A stretch of 64,000 nucleotides of DNA from Isoetes taiwanensis (taxonomy: Eukaryota > Streptophyta > Lycopodiopsida > Isoetales > Isoetaceae), in the NCBI GenBank assembly GCA_021234155.1, contig JAJEKV010000002.1:21791726-21855725 (forward strand), written 5' to 3'. Numbering within the stretch: the first letter of the stretch is position 1; every line of letters starts with the position of its first letter. Positions 44,738-56,830 of this stretch are shown one piece after another. Position numbers and translations under genes: made by a program. The notes beneath the pieces are model-generated. The model made no database searches. It saw only the letters and a list, made by a program, of their open reading frames with translations, and was not told the origin of the DNA.

Positions 44738-47082
44738 TCACGGTTTATGATGTTCACCTCGGCCAATAGCCCTCCATCCTATATCATGTCTATAAAAGCC
44801 TTCTGGCCACATAATACGTTCAAGTGCTTGGTAGGCTCGACTCTGAGCTTCTGAAACGTTTCTTCCTAATGCTGTCACGCCAAGCACCCTTCCCCCTACT
44901 GCAATAAGATTTCCATGTGAATCAAATGCTGTGCCAGCATGGAACACCTTCACTGCCGGAACTGTAACTTCTGCTTCTTCAAGGTTCTTAATTATAGAAC
45001 CTGATTTGTAGCTTCCAGGGTATCCTTTACTAGCCATTACAACAACTAGAGCCACTTCCCTAGCCCATTCTACTTTGAACCCTGCAAGCTGCCCCTTACA
45101 GGCAGCCAACAATAATCTTCCCAAATCCGATTGTAAGCGCATCATCAACACCTGGACAAGACGACCAACAAAACTTTAAGTGAAATGTCAACATAGAAAC
45201 ACCTGAGATAAATTCTAACTGCACAGACCTGGCATTCAGGATCTCCAAAACGAACATTGTATTCCAACAGTTTAGGCAATCCACTCTTTGTGTCAATCAT
45301 CAAACCTGCATACAAAACACCAACAAATTTGCACCCCTCCTTCGCCATGCCCTTCACAGTAGGAGTGATAATAGAGCGCATCACTAATGACTCCATTTCA
45401 GGGGTTACAATGGGGGCTGGAGAATAAGCTCCCATTCCTCCCGTATTCGGACCAGTATCGCCATCTCCAACACGTTTATGATCTTGAGCTGAAGCCAAAG
45501 GAATGGCATTCTCCCCATCTACGATGGCAAAAAAGGATGCTTCTTCTCCTTCAAGAAACTCTTCAATGACAATTGACCCACCTGCTGATCCAAATTCTCT
45601 GTCAACGAGCATCGAGTCTACAGCATCAAAAGCTTCATCCACAGAATTGGCAATAACAACACCCTTTCCTGCTGCCAAACCATCTGCCTTGATGACAATG
45701 GGTGTTCCTTGTTCCTTTATGTATGCTTTTGCATCCATTGCATTATCGAAAGTGGCATACTGAAAAAACACACCTAAAATTAATAGCATATGGAGTTGTT
45801 ATTTAAGACCAACAGTGAGTTGACAGATAAAACCTTGGCTGTTGGAATGTCATATTTGTCGCACAAGCTCTTCATGAAAGACTTTGAGCCCTCTAAAGCG
45901 GCAGCAGCTGCAGATGGACCAAAAGCCGGAATACCTTCTGCAACAAGATCATCGACAATTCCTGCAACAAGCGGAACTTCGGGACCAACAACCACAAGCC
46001 CAACTTCCCATTCTTTACAGAATGCTGCTATTGCAGAGCTATCCTTGATATTCAAGTCAGCAATACATGTAGCATTGCCAGAGACCATGATCCCTGCATT
46101 TCCAGGTGCACAAAAGACCCCATCGCAAGAAGGTGATCGTTGCAGGGCATAACAAAGAGCATGCTCTCTACCACCACTTCCAATTACCAGTACAATTATC
46201 CTTCCTTTGCAAAAGGTATTTGAAGATCAGTAAAAACAACAAGGGTTATCAGGGTAAAAACAACAAAGGCAATCTTTCTAAATTATTTAGCTAAAGGAAT
46301 AGGCTATTTTCATGCATGCCCCTGGAACATCAAAACTAAGAGTTCAACCAAAGTATGTATTCAAAACCAAAGGTTGAATATGTAATGCAAGGTAAAATAA
46401 GACTTCGAGATCCACAACACAATGAGGATCAAAAGATAGGAGCACCTATGCAATGCGTGTATTAACAGTATGCCGGGAAATATTTGTGATGCTGGGTACC
46501 TGAGTAACAAGCTCCTACATTTTATTCCTTAAACTCAATATTGTCTTCAGATTCTCAGTGTTCTGTATGGACAATGCAGATTTTCTAACAGGGGAATCAC
46601 TACCTTCTGGAGTAAAGAGGCCAATGTCCCATTGACATAGAAAAACATCACCATATATTCTCTATATTCTCTATTTGCAATGGATAGTTTTAAATAGCGA
46701 ATATGAGAATTGGCAGAATAGGGAATACGGAGAAAGGTTTATTTTCGTTTCGAGATGCAGACTACCCAAAACACGTACCAGTATCCTTGCCTGTCACTAA
46801 ATCCTCCACAAGAGCAACTGTACATCCAGCCCACCTCCGTTTTTTAACTTTAGTATGCCTTCTGCACCGATCCAATCTTAACTCGACCAAATCCATTTTC
46901 TGGCTTTTATTTATTAACGCAGAAGATTCTCCATAATGTAACTTACTGCGTAGCCATTTCGATGCTGTGCCTCGCCCTGCGTTTGTCCATGTGTAGCAAA
47001 TTTGAGATTTCAAAACAAAAAAACAGCTGGGATGAGATGTTCGGGAGAATAACATAGGATTGCTGCCTCCCATAGCTGTCAT
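44738..47082 (-). CDS. PUR2: Phosphoribosylamine-glycine ligase (GAR synthetase)
   Basis: Joins 5-phosphoribosylamine, glycine and ATP in the second step of de novo purine synthesis. In plants it is plastid/mitochondrion-targeted. Four exons: 47082-46779, 46204-45834, 45759-45229 and 45151-44738, with GT-AG introns, summing to exactly 540 codons including the stop (539 aa). Exon 1 is basic, Ser/Arg-rich and transit-peptide-like. Exon 2 opens the N-terminal domain with the nucleotide-loop [12 protein letters not shown], then VVVGPEVPL and IPAFGPS. Exon 3 carries the ATP-grasp: [34 protein letters not shown] and [13 protein letters not shown]. Exon 4 holds the C-domain ([22 protein letters not shown]). 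No stop or frameshift was seen. The start at 47082 is the first ATG of the open exon; ATG at 47073 is an alternative. Confidence 0.93.
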
Positions 47083-47140
47083 GATTGTCCTAAGGGCACG
47101 TTACGATTAACCTAACTCGATTTTAACTTCGACTATCAGA

Positions 47141-47476
47141 AATCAACACACACGGCAGATTCCTGCTTATATTTTGCAGCCGAGAACCCAAGCAGCCTGT
47201 TTCAAAATCAAGCTCCTGTCACTTCTCTTATTCTCAGATTTATCTGGCCGATGCTGCTTCCGATCCTTCCCCTGCAGACCGGATTCTTCTCTAACTTGTC
47301 TCAGCAATCGATCTTCTCCTCTTATCGACTTTCCTTCTGCCGTGACCTAATGGGCGCCCCTCCCTGTTCACCTTTTTGTTATATTCCCCTGACGCGCTTT
47401 GCCCTTTTCTAATCTGTTACATGTAACCTCTCAGATATTGCCACCTGTCTTATTGTAAAAGGCTAATATTCCAACA
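47141..47476 (-). repeat. Copia 3' LTR
   Basis: 336 bp. It matches the 5' LTR pieces (CACGGCAGATTCCTGCTTAT; TTTTTGTTATATTCCCCTGA; the final GGCTAATATTCCAACA). It contains a segment of about 110 bp (47195-47305) absent from the other LTR. Its inner side meets the polypurine tract. It ends only about 60 bp from the PUR2 start codon. Confidence 0.8.
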
Positions 47477-47675
47477 CTCTCCCCCGTAGCCTTTACAATC
47501 ATAAAGGAACACATGACGATATTTCTTAAGATTACAGCCCATTTTATATCCAACAATAGTCCTCTTGATGGTCACCTGATTTCTAACATCAGGGCCGAGG
47601 AATTTCTTGGATGTTTCAGCTTCAACGATCAAGAAGGAGCGCCGAAATATCGTCATATGTTTCTTTATGTAAGAG

Positions 47676-47773
47676 AAAGGCCAAGAGCAGGCCATTTCGC
47701 CTGGCTCGGACCTGGCTCTCCCTAACGGGCTCGCCAGGCCCTTACCAGGCGAAATGGCCTGCTCTTGGCCTTT
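47676..47773. mobile_element. 98-bp foldback insertion with 29-bp perfect arms
   Basis: AAAGGCCAAGAGCAGGCCAT plus TTCGCCTGG (47676-47704) is repeated in perfect inverse at 47745-47773, with a 40-bp spacer. Weaker complementarity (TTATGTAAGAGA versus TATCTATTACATAA) extends the arms outward. It sits between the RNase H region and the 3' LTR of the copia element. Confidence 0.7.
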
Positions 47774-47879
47774 ATCTATTACATAACTCCTACTTGGATC
47801 ACCAATTTAGGTCCAGAAAGAACCTTTGTGAGCATATCAGCTTGCTGCAATTTTGTTGGTATATATTCCACATTTATCT

Positions 47880-50800
47880 CCCCCTTTTCCACCTCATCTC
47901 GTATGAAATGATGGTATATCTCAATATTTTAGTTCTGGAGTGATGAACTGGGTTTTTGGTCATTGCTACTCCGCTTTTGTTATCACAGAATAATGTGGTG
48001 GCACCTACTGATAAGTTCCCTAGTTCCTTAAGCATTCTGCGCAATCAAATTATTTCTGATGCCACCATGGATACTGCCACATATTCTGCTTCCGCGCTAG
48101 ATTTGGCAACACACTCCTGTTTCTTGCTTGCCCATGATATTGCAGCATTTCCAAGTTTACATATATATCCAGAAGTAGACTTCCGGTCATCCACATCTCC
48201 TCCCCAGTCTGCATCTGCATATCGAATCAACCTGTTTTCTGCAGTTTTTGAGAAGCAAATCCCATGCGTCATCGTTCCTTTCAAGTACCTAAGCCACTCT
48301 CTTTGCTGCCAACCAATGTTGTACCCCCGGGTTGTTATTATGCCTGCTAAGTAAATTAACCGCATACATGATGTCTGGCCAGGTACAATTTGCAATATAA
48401 AGCAAGCATCCAATCGGAGACCTATATGGTCTAGCTTCCATTTCCTTTGTCTCTTCAGGTGTTTTCGGACACATTTCCTTGCAAATCCTTACCCCTGATG
48501 CCATCGGTGTCCTTGCTGGATTACAGTCAAGCATCCTGAATCTAGCCAAAACTCCTTTGATGTTTTGTTCTTGTGTAAGGTAAAGCACTCCCTTCTCTCT
48601 GTTTCTTCGAACTTCCATCCCCAGTAACTTCTCAAGATCTCCCAAGTCTGTCATCTGAAAGCGGCTTTTCAACAAAGTTTTGCAATTTTCCATTGCTAAC
48701 AATGACACAATCATCCACATAAAGGGGCCATAAGCAAGCATTTATCCCCATCCCTTTTCATGTATAGATTCCCTTCAGTCTTTAATTTTATAAACTCAGC
48801 AGAAATCAAGAATCTGTTCATGCACAAATACCACTGTCTAGCTGCTTGTCTAAGTCCGTAAATCGCCTTCTTCAACTTGCATACTACTTCATTACCTTGT
48901 TCATATCCCTGCGGCTGCTCCATATAGATTTCTTCTTCTAAATCCCCATTTAGGAAGGCCGTCTTAACATCCATATGATTTATTTCCATTTCATTCTGTA
49001 CTGCAATCGCAATGAGTGCTCTTAGACTGGTTATTTTGACTATAGGAGAAAAAGTATCCTTATAATCCACGCCTTCTTCCTGGGTATATCTCTTTGCAAC
49101 TAAACGTGCTTTATACCGCTCTATTGATCCATCCGCCCTTCTTTTGATCTTAAAGATCCATTTACTTCCCACAATGTTCTTATCTTTTGGTCGCGGCACA
49201 AGTTCATATGTACCTGTCTTCTTAAATGAATCTAATTCATTTTGCATAGCTTCTTGCCATTTGTCTGCATCCTGCCCCGTCATTGCTTGCCCCACCGTCT
49301 CTGGTTCTACTACACAGGATAGAATCTTCGGTTTTCGTGGTCTTGTTGTTTTTCCACTTTCTTCTCTTCCGTACATTTCTGTATCAAATGGTACCTCAGC
49401 CTTTAGACGTTCTGCATCACTATGCCGGGTTCGTCCTGCTGTTCTACTACTTCCTTCTCCTGCTTGGTGTCCAGTTTCCGGTGCACTATACCTCAATAGT
49501 CTCATGCACTTCCTCTGGTTCAAGTTCCGGTTCATGAGGAGCACTATCGATCTCTATGACCTCATGCACCTCATCTGGGTCAGCCTCAACATCTGTAACG
49601 TCAGGTTCTATGACTTCATCAGTTTCAGATTCTATGTCTGCTTCATTAAACTTAGATGATGAAACCCTTGTTTCTCCCTCATTATTTTCTGGCCCAAGTT
49701 CTAGTTCTTCCACCGGTATCCATTCCTTAGCTTCGTGTTGGTCTAGAGTTTTTCTATCTCTATACAAGACATTCTCATTAAATACTACATCTCTGCTCAC
49801 ATACACTTTGCGCGTGACTGGGTCATGCAATCTATACCCATTCGTCTCTTCGTCATAACCTACTAAAAATGTGCACACACTGCGATCATCTAGTTTTCTC
49901 CTTAACTCTTCTGGCACCAACATATAGGCGAGACATCCATAGACCTTAAATCGTCGCACAGACTGCCTTTTCCCTGTCCAGAGTTCTTCTGGTACTCCAT
50001 TCTTTACTGCAACTATGGGCAACCTATTCTGAATATAGCAAGCTGCTGCAAATGCTTCTCCCCATAAATTGTTCGGTAACCCTGCATGCTTAAGCATGGA
50101 TCTGGCCGCATCCATAATGGTACGATTTTTGCGCTCTGCTACTCCATTTTGTTGTGGCGTATATCTGCAAGTATACTGTCTTCGTATTCCCCGCATCTGG
50201 CAATACATGTTAAATTCTGATGATCTATATTCTCCACCAAGGTCAGATCTTAAACACTTAACTTGCAATGATGTCTCCCTTTCTACTTCAGCAACATACA
50301 ACCTAAAGGCATCAAATACTTGGTCCTTGGTTTTCAAAAAATAACACTTTGTGCGTCTACTGAAATCATCTATAAATGTGGCAAAATAAGACTTAGCGCC
50401 ACGACTTTCAACTTGCATAGGCCCACAAATGTCTGAATGCACTAATCCAAGCATATCATGCGCTCTCCTTCCTTTATTTCTGAATGCCAATCTATGTTGT
50501 TTACCTAACATGCATGCTTCACAGACATCATCAATCTCAGCATTTTCAAAATGTAACTCATCCAAAAGATTATCCCTTTTAGCAATCTTAATATTATTGT
50601 AATTTACATGACCCAACCTTAAGTGCCAAAGCTTTATGCTATCAAGGGGAGATACTTCATTGATAGTATATTTGATTGTCTTAATGTCTAATTCAAACAA
50701 ATCCCCTCTTCTTTGAGCTTCAAAGAGCTTAATACCTCCTTTAATAAACTTGCATCCATATTTGTGAAAGAATAAATCATACCCATTATCCACCAAATTC

Positions 50801-52022
50801 GCAACTGAAATCAAATTAAATAGCATCCCTAGGGCATATAATGTATTTGGTAAACTCAACACATTCTTTCCATTAACTGTGATCCGCAAATCCCCTTTGC
50901 CATGCACATTCTGCATTGCTCCATTGTCCATCTGCACTGCTTTGAAATCCACATTTGGCTCAATGCATTTCAATATGCCATGTGAGCCCACTATGGAGAC
51001 TTCAGCTCCAGAATCTACAGTTAATGTGTTAGATCTATCTGAAGATTCTTTTTCAATATTGACTTTGGATATAGACTGCATAAGCTCAAAAGGGAAATTA
51101 TATTCACTTACTTTTTCTTCTGTGAGAACTCCTACCGTTGGCGCTTCTTTGCTCGACGTCTCTCCGATGGTTGCTACAACCGCGCGCCCCCTTCCTCGAC
51201 TGGTTGAACCACGTCCTCGGCTCCACTTTTCTCGATTTGGACATTCTGCCTTGATATGCCCAAACTCTTCACATCCATAGCACTGTATATGCTCTCTCCC
51301 CCTTCCTCTACCTCTTCCATGGCCTCGACCCCTCCATCCTGTATACAAGGTTACAGGATGTTCTTCCTTTTCACCTTCCACGGGAGGAGCTGCTTTCACC
51401 AGCACTTCTTGCTCAAGCTCCGTTCTGATTGCTTCTACCGCCTCATCCAAAGTGGATGTTGTTCTTCTAACCAACATGGCAAGATCCTTAAACGAAATCT
51501 GAAAAGCTCTAGTTAAGGCTAATACCTTTTGCTGCTCGTTATAGTGCACTCCCGCTCCTTCCAGATCATGTATCAACAGCCTGAGATTGCGTATCAAAAC
51601 CTTCAAATCATCTCCTTTCTTGTACTGCAAATTTCGCAACTTCATCTCCAAGACATCAATCTGTGACGATGTTTTTGATTCATATCTTTCCAGAAGATAT
51701 GCCCAAATTTCTTTTGCCGCTTGTGCTGAATTTCAAGCACAATATCGCCACCCAATTTTGCCATGATTATTGTTTTGGCAATTTCCTCCTTCTCTTCATC
51801 CTCCAAAAAAGCTTATTCCATAGTCTCTGATCCAGATCCAGATGCCTCTGTTTTGACCTTCAGCTTCAGGGGTGTCACCTTTCCTTTGGTTGGATCAACC
51901 AAATCCCATAGCTTGTCTACCTTGAGAGCCTGCATCACTTTGGTCTTCCAAAGCTGGAACCCAATCTCTCCTTCAAAAATCTCTGTACTGTTCAGATATG
52001 TTAACGCCAACCGACTGGCCAT
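47880..52022 (-). pseudogene. Copia gag-pol polyprotein remnant
   Basis: Reading from 52022: gag N-terminus (LNSTEIFEGEIGFQLWKTK), with a stop near 51813 and a frame break near 51700. A long open frame (51651-49486) then carries the zinc knuckle CYGCEEFGHIKAEC and the protease motif VDSGAEVSIVG. It continues with the integrase zinc region (HLRLGH...CEACMLGK) and integrase core (HSDICGP, LRSDLGGEY, AERKNRTIMD). Reverse transcriptase follows (KARLVAKRYTQEEGVDY, HMDVKTAFLNG) with a frame break at the YVDD site (about 48730). RNase H (ADWGGDVDDRKSTSGY, SSAEAEYVA) ends near 47880. At least four breaks make it inactive. Domain order (integrase before RT) proves the copia type. Confidence 0.85.
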
Positions 52023-52044
52023 ATCTTAGTTGCTCTGATACCAC

Positions 52045-52198
52045 TGTTACAATCAACACACATGGCAGATTCCTGCTTATATTTTGCAGCCGAGAACCCA
52101 AGCAGCCTGTATCTTCTCCTCTTATCGACTTTCCTTAATGGGCGCCGCTCCCTGTTCACCTTTTTGTTATATTCCCCTGACGCGCTTTGCCCTATTCT
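52045..52198 (-). repeat. Copia 5' LTR, inner part
   Basis: From TGTTACAATCAACAC to CGCTTTGCCCTATTCT. It matches 47141-47430 apart from a deletion. The remaining part is found beyond the nested elements at 58731-58796. Confidence 0.8.
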
Positions 52199-52354
52199 GG
52201 GAAGGAACTCGCGAGATACACAAAACCGGCCGATTGTCATTCATCACAGCAGCAGTATACAATGTTTTGAAGAATAGAGAGGGGTAGTCGACCATAGGAA
52301 CAATATCGGACTACCCCGTAAAAAGAAATGTGCACAGCAATATAGAAGGGTATT

Positions 52355-52427
52355 GGCGACAACTTCTCAGGGATAAAAAACTCGCCCTTCGGGTTTTCGA
52401 GGAAAACCCTAATGAGAAATGGTCGCC
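52355..52427. repeat. Recurrent hairpin motif, site 1
   Basis: GGCGAC...TTCTCA pairs with TGAGAA...GTCGCC around the core AAAAAACTCGCCCTTCGGG and TTTTCGAGGAAAACCCT. The core is shared with 60979-61057 although the flanking stem sequence is different. Confidence 0.6.
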
Positions 52428-52744
52428 AACAACCTTGAATGTGTTGCCCGAAAACCGGAAGGAGATGGATTGATGGCGAAAACGTAAATATAGCAAGGAC
52501 CCCGTAAGACGAGAATCCCAATGTGTTGCCTGGAGAGCCGAAAAGATGGGTTGATGGCGAACACAAATATAGTAGGACCCCAGAAGACCGCGGAAAAGCT
52601 GCAGCAACTCAAATGAACCCAAAAAATACCCGTGAATGGTTAGAAAAACGACCATGCATGGCAGGGACAAGGCAAGCCGCACAATCAAAAACCTGTAAAG
52701 AAGAGCAAATGAGAAACATAAAAAGCAGCACGCAAAAAGGTAGA

Positions 52745-52950
52745 GAAGCATCAAGGTGGAAATAAATAGCATCACCCTCAAGGTGGAAATAAATAGCATC
52801 ACCGCCAAGGTGGAAATAAACAGCATCACCTTCAAGGTGGAAATAAATAGCGTCACCCTCAAGGTGGAAATAAATAGCATCACCCACAAGCGGAGATAGC
52901 ATCACCTGAAAAGTGGAGAAAGCATCACCCAACGGGTGGAAAATAACATA
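52745..52950. repeat. 30-bp tandem repeat, 6-8 copies
   Basis: Unit AAGGTGGAAATAAATAGCAT plus CACCCTC. Five close copies are followed by degenerate ones (AAGCGGAGATAGCATCACC, GTGGAGAAAGCATCACCC). Related units occur at 54840-54950 in element 2, linking the two elements. Confidence 0.85.
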
Positions 52951-53284
52951 TGAAAAAATGTAATTATAGTAAATGCAAAGTGAGCAACAACAAAAGTGCA
53001 AGGCCTAAAAACACAAATGAAACAGACGCCTCCCCACTGAGCAGGGCGGGAAGGGAGGGAAGCTACGAGAAGGAAGGAAGCTGCTGTGAGAAGACGCCGA
53101 TAACCGAGCCAAAATGGAAATGGCCTAATATAGGCGCTCATCCCTTCCCAGAATGGCGATCCGATGGCTCGGATCGATGGGATTCTGGGAAGGAACTCGC
53201 GAGAGACACAAAACCGGCCGACTACCAAAGGACTTCCTCAACTAGAAGGCCAAACGTCGCGAAACCGCCAGCGTAAGCCGATAG

Positions 53285-54275
53285 CAAGAAGACACGCCCG
53301 CCACCACCCCCGAGTAATCGGGTAGGATAAAGGACGCAGAGAGAAAAGAGAGGAACGAAAAAGAGGGCCGCCGGACGGAGTATCGAGGAGATGAAAGGAA
53401 CCGGTAGAAAATAGGCGCTGAAGGATAGTGACGGGGCATGCGAATGAAGGCAAGCGGGTAGGGGAAGAAAGGAAACCAGGATCCGAAGAGTCTGGTTCAA
53501 GCGAGAAGGAAGCTACACGCTGACTAATTTAAAACTGTAAGTGCCGGCTATGGCCGATATCAGCACCAATGACCCGAAAAAGAAAAGGATATTAGAAAAC
53601 AATGAAAAGACAAGGACGCCGCTACCGATGACGATCTAAGGAAGCGCCGGCTAGATCAAGATCATCAAGAATGACCTGAAAAAAGGAAGGACATTAGAGA
53701 ACACAAACAATGAAAAAGAAAGAACGCCGCCACGATGACGAATCGAAGGAAGCGCTCCGGCATGCCAACGAGAACGGCAACAAGGCGAAGACAGAACAAA
53801 CCACGTTAATACGTACAATGCACATATGATATGAATGCAAATCACGGAATATATGAATGCGCATAGGAATATAAAAATGTATAGACATAAAGATCGGACG
53901 AGAAACATGGCGAGGTTGAGTAGAGTCGCAAACCACGTAACGAGCGTGAGAAGACGAGGACCGCCAGCAGCCGGAAGTACGAGCCTCAGCATGTGGTCCC
54001 TGCATATTGAGCAAAAACGGAGGAAACGAGGGAGAAAATGGGCTAAAAGAACATAAAAAGTCAACCACATCTAATAATCATAAAAAGCAACGTCTCTAAA
54101 CGACACGCCGCCCACCACCCTCGAGCAGTCGGATAGAATAAAGGACACAGAGAGGAAGTAGAGGAGCGAAAAAGAGGACCGCCGGACGGAGGATCGAGGA
54201 GATAACAAGAACCGGTAGAAACTAGGCGCTGAAGGATAGTGACGGGGCATGCGAACGAAGGCAAGCTAGCTAAAG
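53285..54275. repeat. Pair of about 175-bp direct repeats inside element 2
   Basis: 53285-53465 and about 54095-54275 share AGGATAAAGGACGCAGAGAG-type sequence, GCCGCCGGACGGAG, AACCGGTAGAAA and GCTGAAGGATAGTGACGGGG at about 85-90% identity. A related short block, GGAAGGACATTAGAGAACA, recurs at 53585 and 53685. Confidence 0.75.
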
Positions 54276-56289
54276 AAATCATATGACCACAGGCAAGTTG
54301 GTCTCGTGGAGTGGCGAATAAGAACATCAACATGCGACAAGGAAAAAGAAAGATCACGACGAGCCAAAAGAGGGTAAAGGTAAAATGACGGGAGAGGGAA
54401 GGAGAAAATTTTTGATGAAATTCGCGTTGACGACAACAACCAGCAGCACGAGCGAGGCGTGGGGGAGAAAACGAAGCGGAGGGAGAAGAGCTGGAAGTGC
54501 TCGCAATAGATGGCATGACCTGAAAAAAGGAAGGACCTGGAAAGAAAAGCACGCCAGCTACGAGACGAAAGCGCAAGATAGAACTCCAAGTCTAGAATGA
54601 GGAGAAGTGCGCTAACCCCTCCTGCGCATCCAGCCAGAGATACCTGCCAGTCACCACAAGATGGATAGATAGATAGAAAAATAAGAACGCCTGTTGAAAT
54701 GTAGAATATAAAAGAACGCTGAATCATAGGGCCGAATGAATGTGCACGACGGTGAAGCGGCAAGCTGCACAACAACAAGCACTCAAATCGATGTGAGCGA
54801 TTAGTAACGAGGAAAATCAATAATACATGAAAAAGAGAAGATAGCATCACCCGGAGGGTGGAGAAAAAGCGGCACCCAGCGGGTGGAAGAAAAAACCATG
54901 ATAAATAGAAATTTGCGTCCCCATCAGGGTGGAAAGAAACAGCACCACCCACAAAAAATAGGGAACAACCACCAAAATTGAGCCAACTTATTCCAAAGTC
55001 ATGTAAACACTAAAATGCGATATCTATCGATAAAACCACGTATACAAACTCAAACCAAACAAGATAATGTATGAAAGGAACATGAAATCCAATATGTAAA
55101 CAAACGAAGATAGATCATCGGATAGAAGCCAGAACATCCCAAGATAAGGTAACCTTATTGCAGACCCCAGAGGCATAGGGAGAAGTAAAACTTTTAACTA
55201 ACAATACGCTAAAGTTGGCAGAAGGTTCCGAATATTGCCCACAAAAACAACTCAACAGTGAAGATGACCTTCCCTAAAAATGAGAAGACCGCTATCAAAA
55301 TAGATCACGTGAATGCAACATAGGGATAATAGATGGGGAAACAACAAGAGTGACGAAAACCTAAGGTGCCAGAGATGAAAAGGACAATAGATGTAGAATA
55401 ATATGCCATAAGGACCAGAATCGCCCCATATTCAAAAAGCAATATACACCTGCAAAAATACACCTCATGGAAAAACGCATTAATTATCAAGTGAAACACA
55501 TGCAAATGCACCCATAAATTCAAAAGCCAAAGCTCTCCCATTATCCTAAAGAAATTCCAAACCAATGGGAAAGAAACATGTCTAGACAAATTGATTATGT
55601 AACAAGATGAATCTTAACAAATGACCCCAAAATATGACGCTAAGGAGCACGAAATGAAATGCACATGGGAGCAAATGCAGCAAATAGGAAACATGTGAAA
55701 ACCACATTTGCACAATAAAAATGTCAAGGTCTATCCGTATGTGCCAAGCTAGAAACCGGCCAAGAGAAGTTACCTTAATTGTTGCGTAGTAATGTGTTCA
55801 ACCTCAAAAGCACAAATGAGAATGAACCGAAGAGAATAAAAGAGCACCACAAGATTAGAAATTTAACATTGGCAAATCCCAAATGCTGTCGCGTGGTGAA
55901 GTTGACAAAAAGGCAACATAAGCTAGACACGAGAAAAAGGAAAAATAAAAATAAAAATAAAGATGTGCTCCAAAGAGCAAAAGACCACAAAAAGGCCAGA
56001 GTAACAAACGCAATGCCATAGTGCAAAAGGATAAGAAATGTAGGGTGTAAATAGAAGATCAAATATGAAAGAAACAAGATGGACTAAACGGACGAAATGA
56101 ATATGGGTATGCATATAGTAGAATAGAGGAATTTCGATAAACAAAAAGTTGAAGGATGCGATGCCAAGCACGTAAGTAAATACCAAGATAAATCCCGATA
56201 AGTAAAGAGGAATATGTGATGAACGAAAGCTCTAAGGAAAATGAACAAAAGGAGAAAGGACAAGCGAACCCGATCACAGACATGGAGAC

Positions 56290-56830
56290 AACAACTGAGA
56301 GAGGAGCCCAAATCGAAAACCCACAAACATCCCGTCAAAAACCCCTAGAAATGCACCATACCCGAAAACAATAAATAAGAACCACAATAAAGGCAAATAC
56401 ATGCAAAGCAAAACCCCACATAATTGAGCGTGAAAAACCCCTCATCGAACAACATAACGTAAAAAAGAAAAACAATTGTCTTATTCCAGTTTATTGAAAG
56501 ATAGCATCACACCACAGTACCCACTCACATGCGGCCCCACAGAAAATATCAACAACCCATAATTCACAAGGAAATGCCAATAGACAAGGAAACCACCTAC
56601 CAACCAAATATGGAAAAATAACAACAAAAATAACAACTTAGAGAAGAGCCCAAATCGAAAAACCCACAAAACATCCCGTCAAAAACCCCCATAGATGCAC
56701 CCTATCCGAAAACAATAAATAAGAACCACAAGAAAATACATATAAAAGCGAAACCCCACATAGCTGGGCGTGAAAAAACCCCATATATCGAACCACATAA
56801 CATAAAAAGAAAAACAATTGTTTTATTCCA
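56290..56830. repeat. Pair of about 190-bp direct repeats inside element 2
   Basis: Starting at about 56290 and 56640: AGCCCAAATCGAAAACCCAC, CATCCCGTCAAAAACCCC, AACAATAAATAAGAACCACA, GCGTGAAAAA and AAGAAAAACAATTGT appear in the same order, about 350 bp apart. Confidence 0.75.

Larger units (their letters stand above)
52199..53181. mobile_element. Nested element 1 (983 bp), Helentron/HINE-like ends
   Basis: Starts GGGAAGGAACTCGCGAGA and ends GGCTCGGATCGATGGG, with ATTCT on each side (52194-52198, 53182-53186). Its last about 125 bp and first about 30 bp are nearly identical to those of element 2, but the interiors differ. Near the 3' end an inverted copy of the start (CCCTTCCCAGAAT, 53142-53154) is followed by a hairpin ATCCGA-TGGC-TCGGAT (53159-53174). 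Such asymmetric terminal inverted repeats with a 3' hairpin recall Helentron-type elements (inference). It has no coding capacity. Inside are the motif hairpin at 52355-52427 and the 30-bp tandem repeat. Confidence 0.6.

Noticed and set aside
49556-51516. Plus-strand frames opposite the copia polyprotein
   Set aside because: Antisense shadows of the minus-strand gag-pol coding sequence.
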